A stretch of DNA of 64,000 nucleotides. Origin: Buddleja alternifolia (lineage: Eukaryota > Streptophyta > Magnoliopsida > Lamiales > Scrophulariaceae). The first letter of the stretch is position 1. Every line of letters begins with the position of its first letter. The position numbers and the translations under genes were made by a program. The notes under the pieces are model-generated. The model searched no databases. It saw only the letters and a list, made by a program, of their open reading frames with translations, and was not told the DNA's origin. The stretch spans positions 18,900,569 through 18,964,568 of the forward strand of contig CM033395.1 of NCBI GenBank assembly GCA_019426215.1, in the 5' to 3' direction. Positions 1 through 10,944 of this stretch are shown in pieces.

Positions 1-137
1 ATGAACATATTCTGGCTTCGAAACTTGGTCAACTCTTTAGTTTATTCTTTTATGTTTGGTCAATGCATATTATTGTCATTATGGTGCATTCATTATTGGC
101 TAGTGAATGGGATAAGTTGGGCAAAATATAGGAAATC
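1..137 (+). other. 5' leader of the gypsy element
   Basis: AT-rich sequence directly upstream of the gypsy gag start, with no ORF. It is probably the untranslated leader of that retrotransposon. No PBS or LTR end is visible, so the 5' LTR, if it exists, lies outside the window. Confidence 0.5.
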
Positions 138-978
138 ATGCCACCAAAAAGAAAGGTAATAGGTGCCCAAGAGGGTGGCAACAATGTGGTGGGTAATCTA
201 ACTAATCTAATACAAGAACAAACTAGAATGCATGGTGAGCAGATTCAACAGTTACTGGACATGCAACAGAGAACTCAAGAACAGAATCCGCAAGCTCATG
301 CACCTCCTGTTCGACCTGACAATCCACATGCTGTGTATGAGAAGTTCAGAAAAATGGAAGCATCTGATTTCTACGGTAGTTCGGATCCCATAGTTGCAGA
401 GGAGTGGGTTAAATCGTTGGATATCATCTTTGACTACATGCGTATCAATGATGCTGATAAGGTGCTTTGTGCAATTTTCTTAATGAAGAAAGAAGCAAGA
501 ATCTGGTGGGAAGGAGCCAAACTTGCCGTGGATATGGAGACATTGACATGGGATAGGTTCAAGGTGATCTTTTATGACAAGTACTTCACCCGAGATGCTA
601 GATCCCTTAAGGTAAAGGAGTTCTTGGAGTTGAAGCAGGGAGACATGATTGTATGTGACTATGTTAGAAAATTTGAAGAGGGTTGCAGATATGTACCGTA
701 CATTGCAAGAGATAATACTGAAAAGATCGATCACTTTTTGAGAGGATTGAAACCTGAGATTAGACGGGATGTAAGGATGTCTTCGGCAGCTCAGTTTAGA
801 GAAATTGTGGATAAAGCTTTGATGGCTGACCTGGATGTAAAAGAAATTCAGAAATCCTACCAACAAAAGAGACAAATGTTCACTCCAAGAAACCCAACAC
901 AATGGAACAAACCAGAGCAAAAACCAGGTCAAGGAAATGACAAGCGTCCTAGAGTTGGACAGACCTCCAATGCGAAAA
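138..978 (+). pseudogene. gag: Ty3/gypsy gag, 3' truncated
   Basis: Gag is the retrotransposon structural protein that forms the virus-like particle. The frame opens with MPPKRKV and a glutamine-rich N-terminus (about residues 25-55). It then carries the plant gypsy gag core: [11 protein letters not shown] near residue 71, [10 protein letters not shown] near 86, and an IWWEGAKL segment near 122, ending in a basic tail (about 240-280). The CCHC zinc knuckle, protease and pol that should follow are missing. The ORF actually stops at 1019, but its last dozen or so codons are not gag: they match the leader of copia B2 at about 58740, so the frame runs across a junction near 975-980. The style fits Tekay/Del-type gypsy elements. 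The 35619-38745 pol on the same strand could be its other half; that is inference. Confidence 0.85.
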
Positions 979-2119
979 AAACCAATCCTAAGCCCATACG
1001 AGGTGTCACCATCACATAATGATAAAAGGAGCATATAATCAAATTAAACACATATGTGATTATTATTGAATCTTATTAAATATTTACTTAAATCCAATTT
1101 AACTAATATTTAAAATAATCCAATTTATTTTGAACTTTTAATGTTAATGGGCCATCCAATTAAAGTGGACTTTATCAAATAGAGCCCAATTATCGGTGAA
1201 ATAATTTAAAAGCGAAATTAAACTCTAATCTAAATTAAATTTCAAATTGACTTGGGTCAACCCTATTTAATCCATGAAATAAAACAAGCCCAACAAGCTT
1301 TATTTGATCATTTAAATCCATTTAAATACCAAGGATTAAATTTGATGATTAATTTTATGTGGTTAATAAATCAAATTTTTTTGGCCTTAGAAAAATCTCA
1401 TTTTTCAAACAAACTAATTAAAATTAAATTTAATTTAATCTTAATCATAATCTAATTTTAAATAAAGTAATGAAAATTGAATCTAATTTGATTCTCAATT
1501 AAAATCCAATTTTAAAATTGAAAAAAAAATTATGGGGCTTTTAATTTTAAAATTAGTCCATAAAAATAATTAAAAAAATGCTAATCAAGCTTCTGTCCAA
1601 TTTTATTTTCAAAATCATCCATTAGGTTCTAAATACATCTAATGAGCTAAACGGGCCAAGCCCCAATTTAAAAAATTAATTTTAAACTTGTAGGATTAAT
1701 TTTCCAAGGTTCGGGCCCCACCCGTCAAAAATTAAAATTACACGTCGAGCCAAGCCCGACGCACGGTGCTGCCCTAGCTGGCAGCGCCAGCCATCGCACA
1801 CACACACATGCATGAGCACGACACAGTGTCGTGCGATTGAACGCACGACGCTGTGTTTGTCGCGCTGTGCGTGGGCCGGTCAAATCACATCACCCTTTTC
1901 CAAATCGAATAATTTTATCATAAAAAACACAATAGTTTAAACATGCAAAAATTAAATCAAAACACCCAACTTTTTTATGTTATTGCATACATTACGAAAA
2001 AACATAAAAACTTATATTTATATACGTCTAACATATAAATATTCATATCATGCATTCATATTCATCAAATAACATAAACGCAGGTAGGCATGAAGAAATT
2101 ATCAAAAAACATGGACCTC
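976..2119 (-). mobile_element. copia B1: 5' leader (partial)
   Basis: Noncoding leader between PBS and gag of a minus-strand copia element. It aligns closely with the B2 leader at 58735-59988, including the phrase cctaagcccatacgaggtgt. Its gag side is cut at about 976, where the gypsy gag begins. AT-rich except for a GC-rich block at about 1735-1885. Confidence 0.8.
1821..1856 (-). repeat. Hairpin in the B1 leader
   Basis: Arms 1821-1835 (acacagtgtcgtgcg) and 1842-1856 (cgcacgacgctgtgt) pair at 14 of 15 positions around a 6-base loop. It lies about 280-310 bases downstream of the PBS in element sense, inside a GC-rich island in an AT-rich leader. Comparable GC-rich blocks sit at the same distance in the other copies. 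Confidence 0.7.
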
Positions 2120-2131
2120 GCTCTGATACCA
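2120..2131 (-). other. Primer-binding site of B1
   Basis: In element sense this reads TGGTATCAGAGC, complementary to the 3' end of plant initiator tRNA-Met. One base separates it from the LTR end at 2133. Confidence 0.85.
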
Positions 2132-2519
2132 CTGTTGTGAATCGAACCAATGGATAATTATTTTTTCTCTGATTCACATAGCCCATATTCAATTCATGTT
2201 TTTTGTAATTTTGTAGTACAGAATCAATATCAAGAAAAGGTGGTAATCTAATTACCTTTTCGATGAAATCAAAAAGCCTAGCCTTTTGTTGAGAAGCAAT
2301 GGATCGTTCCTTCCTCTAGATTATCACACAAAAGATGATCTTCAATTCTTGAAGCTCAACCTCCTCTACCTCAGATTCTGTTGGGCGCCTTAGGGTTTAT
2401 GTGGAGGAAAAGGATTTTGTGTTTTACTATTTTTCTCTCTCTAAGATGAAAAACTGACTTGAGTTATTATTTTAGTTAAACACCTTGTGTTTAAATAAAA
2501 GATTACTCCTTGACTAAGG

Positions 2520-2527
2520 AGACTAGG
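2520..2527. repeat. hAT target-site duplication, left copy
   Basis: AGACTAGG, repeated exactly at 4083-4090 on the other side of the hAT element. Confidence 0.9.
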
Positions 2528-4082
2528 TAGGGCTGGGCAACAATTTTCTGAAACCGCCCTCACCGCCCGCACCGAACCGCACCAAACCGTTTTCGTCAAA
2601 TTGTTGGGCAAACCGTGGTTTTGATTTTAAACAATAACCGCACCGCAAAGTTGGTTTGGTGATGGTTTTGGACCAAAACCGCACCAAACCGAACCGCAAA
2701 ACCGCCATTACTTTATATATAAATATATATATTTATTTATTTGTATTTATACATATCTATATTTATATACATATTTATTTTTATTTTCTAAACATTTATT
2801 CATTATTTTACATGAAAATTATGAATTTGTTATTTAATCATATTGAAATTCATATTGAGAATTAAATTTCATTTGCTATAACTAATTATTTATTTTGAAT
2901 TAGGACTAAAGTAATATTAGATTAGATATATCAACTAACATGAACCTAACTGATGAACACCTCTATAGATTGATACCTTAAGCCCTAAACCCTAAGCTCT
3001 AACCCCTAAACCATGAACTCTAAACCCTAAACTCTAAATGCATGATAGATTAAATAAATAATTAAATAGAATGAGTTTTTATCTAATATGGACCAATAAA
3101 AAGTATATAACAATTATTGAAGTGTTCACCCAAGATGCGTGTCCATATTTTCTTGAAGCATGGATTTGGGGAAATAAATGAAATCTTAGATATACCAATT
3201 TATATACTACAAATATAATATCTTTGTAGTATGCACGTATAACACATATAATGCACGTATAACACATATCTCGTCTCAACCTTATAAATTTGAGGTGAGT
3301 TTAGAGACGAAAATATCAATTTAAATTTAATCTTCAATCGGAGACAGTAGATAAAATTAAAATTTTATATTAATTCAAAATAAAAATTATAGGTAAAAAT
3401 TAAATTATATTAAAAAATTGAATTCATATTCATCTTAAATTCTTAATCATGAAACTAAAAATGATTAATATTAAAATAAGGAAACAAGTTTCATTCTAAA
3501 AAATTGAGTCTGTGACTTCTAAGGCTTTCAAAAGGCTCGCGAGCTTTTTCATTTTTTCATATGTATTTATTTTTATATTATATTATATATATTAAATAAT
3601 AACTATTAATAGGTTGTTTTGAAAGTAAAAAGTACCCAAAAATTTGTACTTCTCTTATTTTATTTTAGCCTTGTAGACCAACTTTCGTATTGTTTTCGTT
3701 TAAGTCTTGATTTCATTATTATGTATGGACTGTTTAATAGGACGACTTAATCCAATATTTTAAGTTTTTGAGAAACTTTGATTATGTTATGTAGTTTTTG
3801 GATAAATAATTTTTGTTAAGCATAACTTTTATCTATGTGAAATATTATTATTAGGTTTAGTTAGGTAATGCTTAAAAAATGACACTTTTATGCAAATATT
3901 CTGAAATATTTATTTTTAGTTAGATAAAAAACGTAAACCGCACCAAACCGCCCAAAAGCGCTCCAAACCGCACCCTTGGTTTTATTTTTCAAAGTGGCAA
4001 TTTGAGATTTCTCTACCAAAAAACCGCACTTTGCAATTCGGTTTCAAATTAGTAAAAAAAGACCGCACCACGAACACCCCTA
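2528..4082. mobile_element. Non-autonomous hAT transposon
   Basis: Ends TAGGGCTG (left) and CACCCCTA (right) form the short imperfect inverted repeats of hAT elements. A perfect 8-bp target duplication AGACTAGG flanks them. Both subterminal regions are packed with units resembling aaccgcaccaaaccgc (2556-2708 and 3932-4072), typical of hAT transposase-binding arrays. The 1,555-bp interior is AT-rich with no transposase ORF, so mobility would need a transposase supplied in trans. It interrupts the B1 LTR. A degenerate CCCTAAA-like tract lies at about 2979-3036. Confidence 0.92.
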
Positions 4083-4646
4083 AGACTAGGGGGGGCGTCC
4101 GAATAGTGACCTATGGATAGGTGTACTGGGCTTTTTCTAAATCCAAGCCCAGTGTTAAGTATTAAATAAATATTCCCAGTCCAATCCAATTGGAAATTAA
4201 TTAATCACTAATCTCCTTTTACTAATAGTACTTTATTAATTCTAAATTAATAATACCATACTATTAATATTGATTAAATAAAATTAATTTAATTACAATA
4301 ATTAAATATATTTTTTATAATCAATACATATCCCTTTTGACAATTTCCACTCCAAGTGAAATTACCAAAATACCATTCAAGCAGTAAACTCCTTTATTAT
4401 ATAATCTTTACATAGCGCACCTCTCTAGGCTCATCTTGATTGGCATTGGGAGGATTCCAAGGATATAGTTATCACCAAGCCATCCCGTGAAGCTATACCG
4501 AAACCCAATCAAGTAACAGATGAATATTTCATCACGAACCTTTGTGTTATACATACCATATGAGTATAAACTCTTCACTAACGCAACCCGATCAAGTAAG
4601 AGTCATGGAACGTCAAACTTATACAACTTGATCCTGTACTTTATAA

Positions 4647-4800
4647 TGTTAGAATTCTAAACCCCGATAATCATATGATTGATGATGGAAGGTTTATATA
4701 GAGTTACAAGAATATAAAACCCTAATGTACATACAAGGAAAGAAATCCATTATAAATTCAAGTAAAGAGATATACAAAATATGGAAACTAATATTTAACA
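4647..4800 (-). repeat. C1 3' LTR
   Basis: TG...CA-bounded repeat of 154 bp, matching 9624-9776 with roughly 14 differences by eye (about 91% identity). It follows a polypurine tract in element sense (gcgggggag, 4801-4810). Confidence 0.9.
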
Positions 4801-4802
4801 CT

Positions 4803-5320
4803 CCCCCGCAAACTGGAGGTTCCCGAACATTGAGACTGAATCTGAAATTGAGAAATAAAGGTGAAGATAATCCCTTGGTGAAGATATTTGCAAACTGATG
4901 AGCAGAGGGCACATGCAACACACAAACTTCACCAAGTGCAACCTTTTCTCTTACAAAATGAATATCTATTTCAATATGTTTGGTACGTTGGTGCTGAGTG
5001 AGGTTTGAAGAAAGGTAAATGGAGTTGATGTTATCACAATAAACTATAGTGGAAGAAGTGAGAGGACAGTGTAATTCAAGAAGTAAATTGCGAATCCAAG
5101 AAGATTCAGCAGTGACATTAGCAACACCTCGGTATTCGGCTTCGATACTGGATTTAGAAACAACATGTTGACGTTTAGGAGACCAAGAAATGAGATTATC
5201 ACCTAATAAAATACAATAACCGGAGGTAGAACGACGAGTATCCGAGCACCTTGCCCAATCAGTATCCAAGTAGGTAACGAGTTGAGAAGAGGAGGAAGGA
5301 CAAAAAGTGGAGACCGTGAG
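4803..5320 (-). pseudogene. rnh: C1 RNase H
   Basis: Ribonuclease H, which removes the RNA strand during reverse transcription. Visible landmarks are YLDTDWARC (first catalytic Asp), the copia signature SKSSIEAEYRGVANV with a catalytic Glu, and YCDNINSIYLSSN with the third acidic residue, followed by KHIEIDIHFVREKV and a C-terminal ANIFTKGL. A frameshift near 5300 separates it from the RT frame upstream. The open frame continues through the polypurine tract into the 3' LTR and stops at 4694. Confidence 0.88.
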
Positions 5321-6413
5321 CAATAGTGCCACGAACATAGCGAAGAATACGCTTTAAAGCGTGCATGTGTGGTTCACGAAGATCATGCATGAAGAGACAG
5401 ATTTGGTGAACAATATAAGAGAGATCAGGACGAGTGATGGTGAGATACTGCAAAAATGCGAGACTGCAAAAATGGGTAGGGTCGGAAACAGGACCACCCG
5501 ATAGAGATAATTTCGAACTAGTGTCGACTGGTGTTTTGCACAGGTTACACGAAGTGATATGGGCGCGATCTAAGATATCGATAGCAAACTTAGATTGAGA
5601 AAGAAGGAGACCCGATGAAGAACGCGAGACATGAATGCCTAAAAAATAATGCAATGAACCAATATCGGTCATAGCAATTTCTGATGAGAGGAGGCGAGTG
5701 ATATGAGAAAGGAGTGAGGGAGACAATGCAGTAAGAATAATGTCGTCCACATAAAGAAGAAGATAGGCAATGGACGTACCACGACGAAAGACAAAAAAGG
5801 AGGTGTCTGCTCGACTACTAACAAAGCCTAAGGAGGTAATAAAGGAAGCGAAACGATGGTACCAAGCACGAGGTGCTTGTTTAAGACCATAAAGAGCCTT
5901 TTTGAGACGACAGACCTGAGTAGGAAAGGTGGAATCGATAAAGCCTGGGGGGTGTTTCATAAAGACAACTTCATTCAGATGGCCATGCAAGAAGGCATTC
6001 TTCACATCCAATTGTTGAATAGGCCAAGAACGAGAGAGAACAAGTCTTAGGACAGTACGAATGGTGGCAGGCTCAACAACAGGACTGAAGGTTTCATCAT
6101 TGTCCAAGCCAGGTTGTTTGGTATATCCTTGAGCAACGAGACGAGCCTTATAACGCTCAAGGGAGCCATCAGAGCTAAATTTATGACGGTAAATCCATTT
6201 GGAGCCTACTATATTGGCATTAGGGGGACACGAAATGAGCTCCCATGTAGAATTAGAATGAAGAGCGGAGATTTTGGTTTGCATGGCGGATGTCCAGTTG
6301 GGGTCGGATAAAGCTTGAGTGATGTTTCGAGGGATCGGAGAGAGAGAAGATGGAACCGAAAGGTTAAGTAGCTGTCGGGGACGTGTGATGCTGGATTTAG
6401 AACGAGTCACCAT
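5300..6413 (-). pseudogene. pol: C1 reverse transcriptase
   Basis: Ty1/copia RT (RVT_2). Motifs in order: WTSAMQTKISALHSN near residue 40, GSKWIYRHKF, YKARLVAQGY, the priming-region DVKNAFLHGHL (about 136-146) with a catalytic Asp, KKALYGLKQAPRAWY, and LLLYVDDIILT (about 218-228) holding the catalytic Asp pair. The catalytic core has no internal stop. The frame is lost at its 3' end just before RNase H. In the intact element this would be part of one Gag-Pol polyprotein. Confidence 0.9.
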
Positions 6414-7345
6414 GGAATGAGTGGAAGTTGATGGCGGAGGCGTTGGGTGATGCGCGGCGGGAACAGGTGGGGCGGTTGGAGGAGCTGAAAAAGAATATGG
6501 AAGCTGGGGAGGTGGGTCACCGGCTAAGTCAAGGAAAGAGTAGTCAGGAATAGTGGATTGTGTGGTAACTGAGGCATAAGGAAAAGAAAATTAATCAAAA
6601 ATGACATGACGAGAAAGAATGATTTTATTTGTGGAAAGATCTAAACATCGATATCCACGATGATTTTATGAGAACCCAAGAAAGACACAAGTTGTAGAAC
6701 GGGAGTCGACTTTGTGTGGGCCGACAGAGGTAAGATTGGGGTAACACAAGCATCCAAAAACATGAAGATGAGAGTAATCGGGTGGAGTGTGGTACAAAAG
6801 TTCAAAGGGTGTGCAAAAATCGAGAGTGGTAGTTGGCAGTAAGTTGAGGAGATGAGTCGCCATATGGTGGGCTTCAAGCCAAAAAGTAGGAGAGAGTGAG
6901 GCTTGGAAAAGAAGAGTATGCATGATATTGTTAACAGATTGAAGAGGACGTTCGGCCTTGCCGTTTTGTTGAGATGTACGAGGGCAAGAGAAACGAAAAA
7001 CTATACTAAGACCACAAAGAAGAGTATGAAATTTTTTATTATCAAACAAAATTAAACGGATTTTTGACATATGCAATAAAATTTAAGAAACCATTAAAAA
7101 CATCTGACTTAAGACGAAGAGGAAAAACCCATAAAAAATGCGAGAAATCATCCAAAAAAATAACATAATAGTGAAAATAGCACTAGTGCCCGGTGAGGTC
7201 CATAAATCCGAATGTATAATTTCAAAAACACGAGAAGTAGTAGAAGCGGAATTTAAAAACGGAAGACATTTCTGTTTGCATAATTGACAAGCATTACATA
7301 ATGGAAAAAAATGATTTTGGATAAGAAATAAAATTCCTAGAAGCC
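6414..7345 (-). pseudogene. int: C1 integrase core and C-terminus (broken)
   Basis: Integrase inserts the cDNA into the genome. The best-preserved part (7076-6666) holds RTSQQNGKAERPLQSVNN with the catalytic Glu, followed by SPTFWLEAHHMATHLLN and the copia HVFGCLCYPN and CVFLGF segments. Upstream, to 7345, are shifted pieces including IHSDLWTSP (first Asp) and a degraded DNG motif. Stops and frameshifts are common here, and the domain is cut from its zinc-binding N-terminus by a MITE. The 6414-6665 stretch is the poorly conserved linker to RT. Confidence 0.8.
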
Positions 7346-7347
7346 AA

Positions 7348-7793
7348 GGCTATGTTTGTTTGTGTTTTCATTATACTTTTTCCATTTCCATTTTCATCTG
7401 AAAATGGAAATACACACTAGCTTTACACTGTTTTTAACTGAAAATATTCTCATTTTCATTCTTGTTTTTACGCTCCTGAGAAATTTCAATCATTTATTTA
7501 AAATTACATTTCACATCACTTATTTCACATTTTCTCTCTCATCCACCATCACCATCCTCCCTCTCTCTCTCCTCTCTCATCATTATTCAACATCAAATCC
7601 AATACTATTCATCTAATCATTACTTTTCAATCATTTCATATATCACACTCACAAATTTCAACCATTTTCAAAAACACAACCAAACACACCTACTTTTATC
7701 ATTTTTCTCACACGAAAATCAAAAAACACGTTCTCCCATACATTTTAGAAAATGACGGTTGAAAATGAAATGAAAACACATCCAAACAAAGCC
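7348..7793. mobile_element. Tourist-like MITE in C1
   Basis: Termini ggctatgtttgtttgtg and, inverted, ggctttgtttggatgtg are PIF/Harbinger-Tourist style. TAA follows the right end (7794-7796); CAA precedes the left, so the 3-bp duplication appears mutated. The 446-bp interior is AT-rich and noncoding, with a ctctctctc tract near 7562. It splits the C1 integrase region. Confidence 0.78.
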
Positions 7794-7796
7794 TAA

Positions 7797-8060
7797 GTAC
7801 TTAAAAACTGAAGAGTCGGGATGTCCAAGACTACGGTGCAAGAGAGTAGGACTGGCGGCGGTGAGATCATGTGCAGAAGGGGTAGAGCAAAGAGATGAAG
7901 GAAGAACGGGATAGAAGTCGCATTGACTGTCACTGCGGAAGAGGAGGGTGCCCGTCGGAAGGTCCTTCACAAGAGCCATGGGGATCAAACTCTATAGAGA
8001 CATTTTTTTCACGAGTAAAAGAACAAATGGAAACGAGATTTTTGATGATGTGGGGAGAGA
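7797..8060 (-). pseudogene. C1 pre-integrase zinc region
   Basis: Contains LLHRSLGHPDSSVFKYL, the GAG-pre-integrase motif with the first zinc-binding histidines, reached through a linker from the protease. The frame runs into the MITE at 7793, so the Cys pair on the other side is separated from the His pair. Confidence 0.8.
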
Positions 8061-8576
8061 CTAAAACATTAGAGAGAGAAAGGTGGGTGGAGGGAAAAAA
8101 GTGGAGCCAATTTGAGAAATAGGTAAAATAGCACCATTACCAACTAATATTGATTTAGAATGATCACAATGTACAGGAGAAGAGAGTGTACTTGATTGAG
8201 AGGTCATATGCGCACTAGCCCCCGAGTCCATATACCAATTTTTGTCGGGGTGTGAACAATCATGGTTGAAAAGAGGTGAGCAAGATCCGTGGGCTGGTGT
8301 TGGGATGGGTTCTGGTGAGATGGAGCGAGCTGGACCGGTTGATGGGCAGGGGCATGTTGGGCGGAATATGGGGCAGCTGCTGGAGCAGGCAAGAAGGGCT
8401 GGGCTACTGGAGCAGGCGAGAAGTGCTGGGCTGCTGGATAGAATTGAAGTGGGCCTGGTGGATAGTGGGCTGAATAGGCATGCCCATAAGCTGAATGTGG
8501 AAGGGGCGCGGGCTACTGGGTTGGAGGCCCATGATAAAACTACTGAATTGGGCCAGATGGAATAGGAGAAATCCAA
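8061..8576 (-). pseudogene. C1 aspartic protease
   Basis: Retroelement protease that cuts the Gag-Pol polyprotein. Active-site motif WYMDSGASAHMTS near residue 113, followed by VGNGAILPISQIGS, the usual copia flap-side segment. The N-terminal part is a proline- and serine-rich linker from gag. The frame overlaps the gag frame end, indicating a frameshift at about 8540-8576. Confidence 0.85.
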
Positions 8577-9515
8577 TTGGGTGGCTGGCGTGCATAGGAG
8601 TTGTTGGGCTGCTGGACGGAATTGGAATGCGGCCCATTGCTATAGGCAGAATTATTTTTGCTAAAGTGTTGATTTTGATTGCTGCCAAAAAAGTTGTTAC
8701 CACGACCGAATCCGCGGCCAAATTTTTTACCACGACCACGTCGAGCCTCGACCACCACCATTATCACTACGAAAATTAGGTTGGTTTTGAGAAAAAAGAA
8801 GGACGGAGGAATCAGAAGGGGGGGTTTATGAGAATCTCGGGCTTCGTGGAGTAAAACCATGTTACGGGCTTGAGCAAATTTAGGAAACGGACTTTGATTG
8901 GTAATAACATCAATAATACTATTATAAGAATTAAGTGAATTGTTAAGAATTTGTAAAACTAATTCCTGATCATTAATGGGCGAATCAACATCACTGAGAT
9001 TATCTGCAATTCTTTTCATATCACGACAGAAGTCAGAAATTGACAAATTGTCCTTTTTGTAATTGCGAAATTTTTCTTGAAGGTGAAGAGAACGGGATGT
9101 TGTATCATTATTAAAAAACGATTCAAGGTTGTCCCAAATTTGTTTGGCGGTGAACCCATCGCCACTAACACTATCAAGAAGACTGGCGTCGACAGAATTG
9201 TACATCCAAGTTTTGATTTTGGAATCTAACGAATACCAATCCTCAGCATTATCATCTTTAGGGACGGTTTTTCCATTGATATGACCTAGAACTCGATAAC
9301 TACAACAAATATGGGAAAAAAATTATTTTCCATAATTTGAAACGAGGATCTTCCTCACAAAGTTTAAAATTGAAAAAGTCAAAAACATAAGTAATGGCAA
9401 AAGCCGGATGAGAGGTGGGGGTTTGGTTGGTTTCATCTATAGTGATAATGGAGACGATACAAGACATAGAAGATAAGTAAAAAAAAAATAACCGCAAACT
9501 TCCCGTGATAGACAA
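8540..9515 (-). pseudogene. gag: C1 gag
   Basis: Copia-type gag (UBN2/Retrotran_gag). The N-terminal part (9515-9300) contains PTSHPAFAITYVFDFFNFKL, a typical gag opening, then shifts frame. The main frame (9205-8540) carries FTAKQIWDNLESFFNN, LHLQEKFRNYKKDNLSISDF and NDQELVLQILNNSL, typical of the family, and a glycine/arginine-rich then asparagine-rich tail. No clear CCHC knuckle remains. Broken by at least one frameshift near 9300. Confidence 0.83.
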
Positions 9516-9623
9516 TCCGGGAAGAGGAGGCAGCGACGGGGCTAATTTTGGGCGGAACTATTGTGCACCCGAGGCGGCGACTTGGCTAAGGATCAAGTGA
9601 GAGAGATGAAAATTTTTCTCTCA

Positions 9624-9776
9624 TGTTAGAATTCTAAACCCCGTAAATCATATTATTGATGATGGAATGTTTATATAGAGTTATAGGAATATAAAACCCT
9701 AATCTACATACAAGGAAAGAAACCTAATGTAAATACAAGTAAATGATATACAAAATATGGAAACTAATGTTTAACA
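9624..9776 (-). repeat. C1 5' LTR
   Basis: TG...CA-bounded 153-bp repeat, partner of 4647-4800. No tRNA-Met-type PBS is obvious beside it; the adjacent sequence is ctctca-rich. Confidence 0.9.
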
Positions 9777-10511
9777 ATAATCATACTAATGTGAAATTAC
9801 TAAACTGCCTTTCATATCCAATATAAGTCTGTCATTTATGCTTTGGCCGAAGACATTAATTTCACAACACCTATGACGTATAGGATGCTTCTCGTTTACT
9901 TTCGAGATAGTGAATTTCCTATTGGCAGTCCATTTCCCACTGTCAAACGCACCAATTGAATCGTACTTCGAGGTCGACCCCACCAACGGGTGATTGGGCC
10001 TAACTACTCCAATAACTTATTCAACGGTACGACCACAATGTAAATGACTCCTTAGGTCTAAAGTTCACTCATACTATTGTAACGGCAATCCTCATCATTG
10101 ACTGTCATTGAGTAAAAAACCATGTGATAGGATCACAACGAGTCGTATTCAAATATATTCACTACGTTAACCATATTCATGACACGAGCTCCCACTATCA
10201 AATCAGTGTGAGACTAAGCGTTTTCCATTGTCAAAGCAAGTGTCATACGAGTCGAATCTAAACGCCCAATGTAGATTCTTAATTCATGAACCGTCTTTAT
10301 AAGATCAAGTACTTAACTCCTTATCAAATAAACAATGGTGAGTACACCTTGATCTTAAGGACATATTTGTTCAATACATCAAATGCCACAATTAGATTTA
10401 TAAGAACAAATTCAATGCGTTTTATTAATCAATAATAATGTTCATACAGTATAAATAAAACGCCCTCTTAAATCTAATTCCTCAATGGCATGGAGGGCAT
10501 AACACCTAACA

Positions 10512-10944
10512 CTAACCTCTCAATTTTCGAAATCATTTAAAGTACATGATCCCCAACTTTTTCACCTTTTTTCATCTTGACTCCAAAGAGCTCTCTTGAT
10601 ATCTCATATCGAGCAGTACAACTATGCTCACCGTAGAGCTCTACCAAGTGTGCCAAAATAGCCTTCGCCGAGACCATTTTGTCGTGAGATCTCTGCAACT
10701 CATTGGTCATTGAGCCCAACATATATTCAAGAACTCGGACATCATCTTTGACCCATTTTTCATAAGCCGCGAGTTCCTCCTCACTAGCACACGTCCTTGC
10801 GGGCGTAGCTGGGATATCAATATCCAATACGTATCCCAGTGACTCCATATTGAAGACTATCCTCAGATTTCAGAGCAAGTCCACATAGTTTGGACCAATC
10901 TAAGTGTTCTTTTCAAGCAGTACATATAACGAGTTGATAGTCAT
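10512..10944 (-). pseudogene. gag: Element D gag N-terminus
   Basis: Start of a long-LTR-group gag: beginning MTINSLYVLLEKNT, then after several stops an open stretch from MESLGYVLDIDIP through EKWVKDDVRVLEYMLGSM and YEISRELFGVKM to GEKVGDHVL. A stop replaces the Lys that follows in the sister copies (A2, B2); the frame goes on as MISKIERL and ends abruptly at the B1 LTR (10511). B1 therefore inserted into this gag. The rest of D beyond B1 is not in the window. Confidence 0.88.

Larger units (their letters stand above)
4647..9776 (-). mobile_element. copia C1: full-length, short-LTR element
   Basis: Complete in outline: 5' LTR 9624-9776, gag, protease, integrase, RT, RNase H, polypurine tract, 3' LTR 4647-4800. 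ATAA flanks both sides (4643-4646 and 9777-9780) as a 4-bp target duplication; the empty site is visible in the B2 LTR near 60940. The short LTRs (about 153 bp) and gene order set it apart from the long-LTR copies; an Ale-like lineage is possible but not proven. Frameshifts, stops and a MITE make it non-functional. It sits in the B1 LTR. Confidence 0.92.
2133..10511 (-). mobile_element. copia B1: 5' LTR, split by two insertions
   Basis: The minus-strand LTR starts TGTTAGGTGTTATGCC at 10511 and ends ...GATTCACAACA at 2133. Net length is about 1.68 kb after removing the hAT element (2528-4082) and copia C1 (4647-9776). The three LTR blocks are 2133-2527, 4091-4646 and 9781-10511. They match the B2 5' LTR (60003-62549) in order. 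The flank beyond 10511 is the gag of element D, so B1 inserted into D. Confidence 0.85.

Noticed and set aside
480..1034. 184-codon minus-strand ORF
   Set aside because: Antisense shadow of the gypsy gag; no recognisable domain.
2979..3036. Interstitial telomere or chromosome fusion point
   Set aside because: Too short and degenerate, and contained within a transposon.
7356..7616. 86-codon Phe/Leu-rich ORF
   Set aside because: Lies within the MITE and follows its T/C-rich composition.
8204..8779. Several plus-strand ORFs over C1 gag-protease
   Set aside because: Antisense to a proline/serine-rich gag tail, which leaves all frames open by composition.
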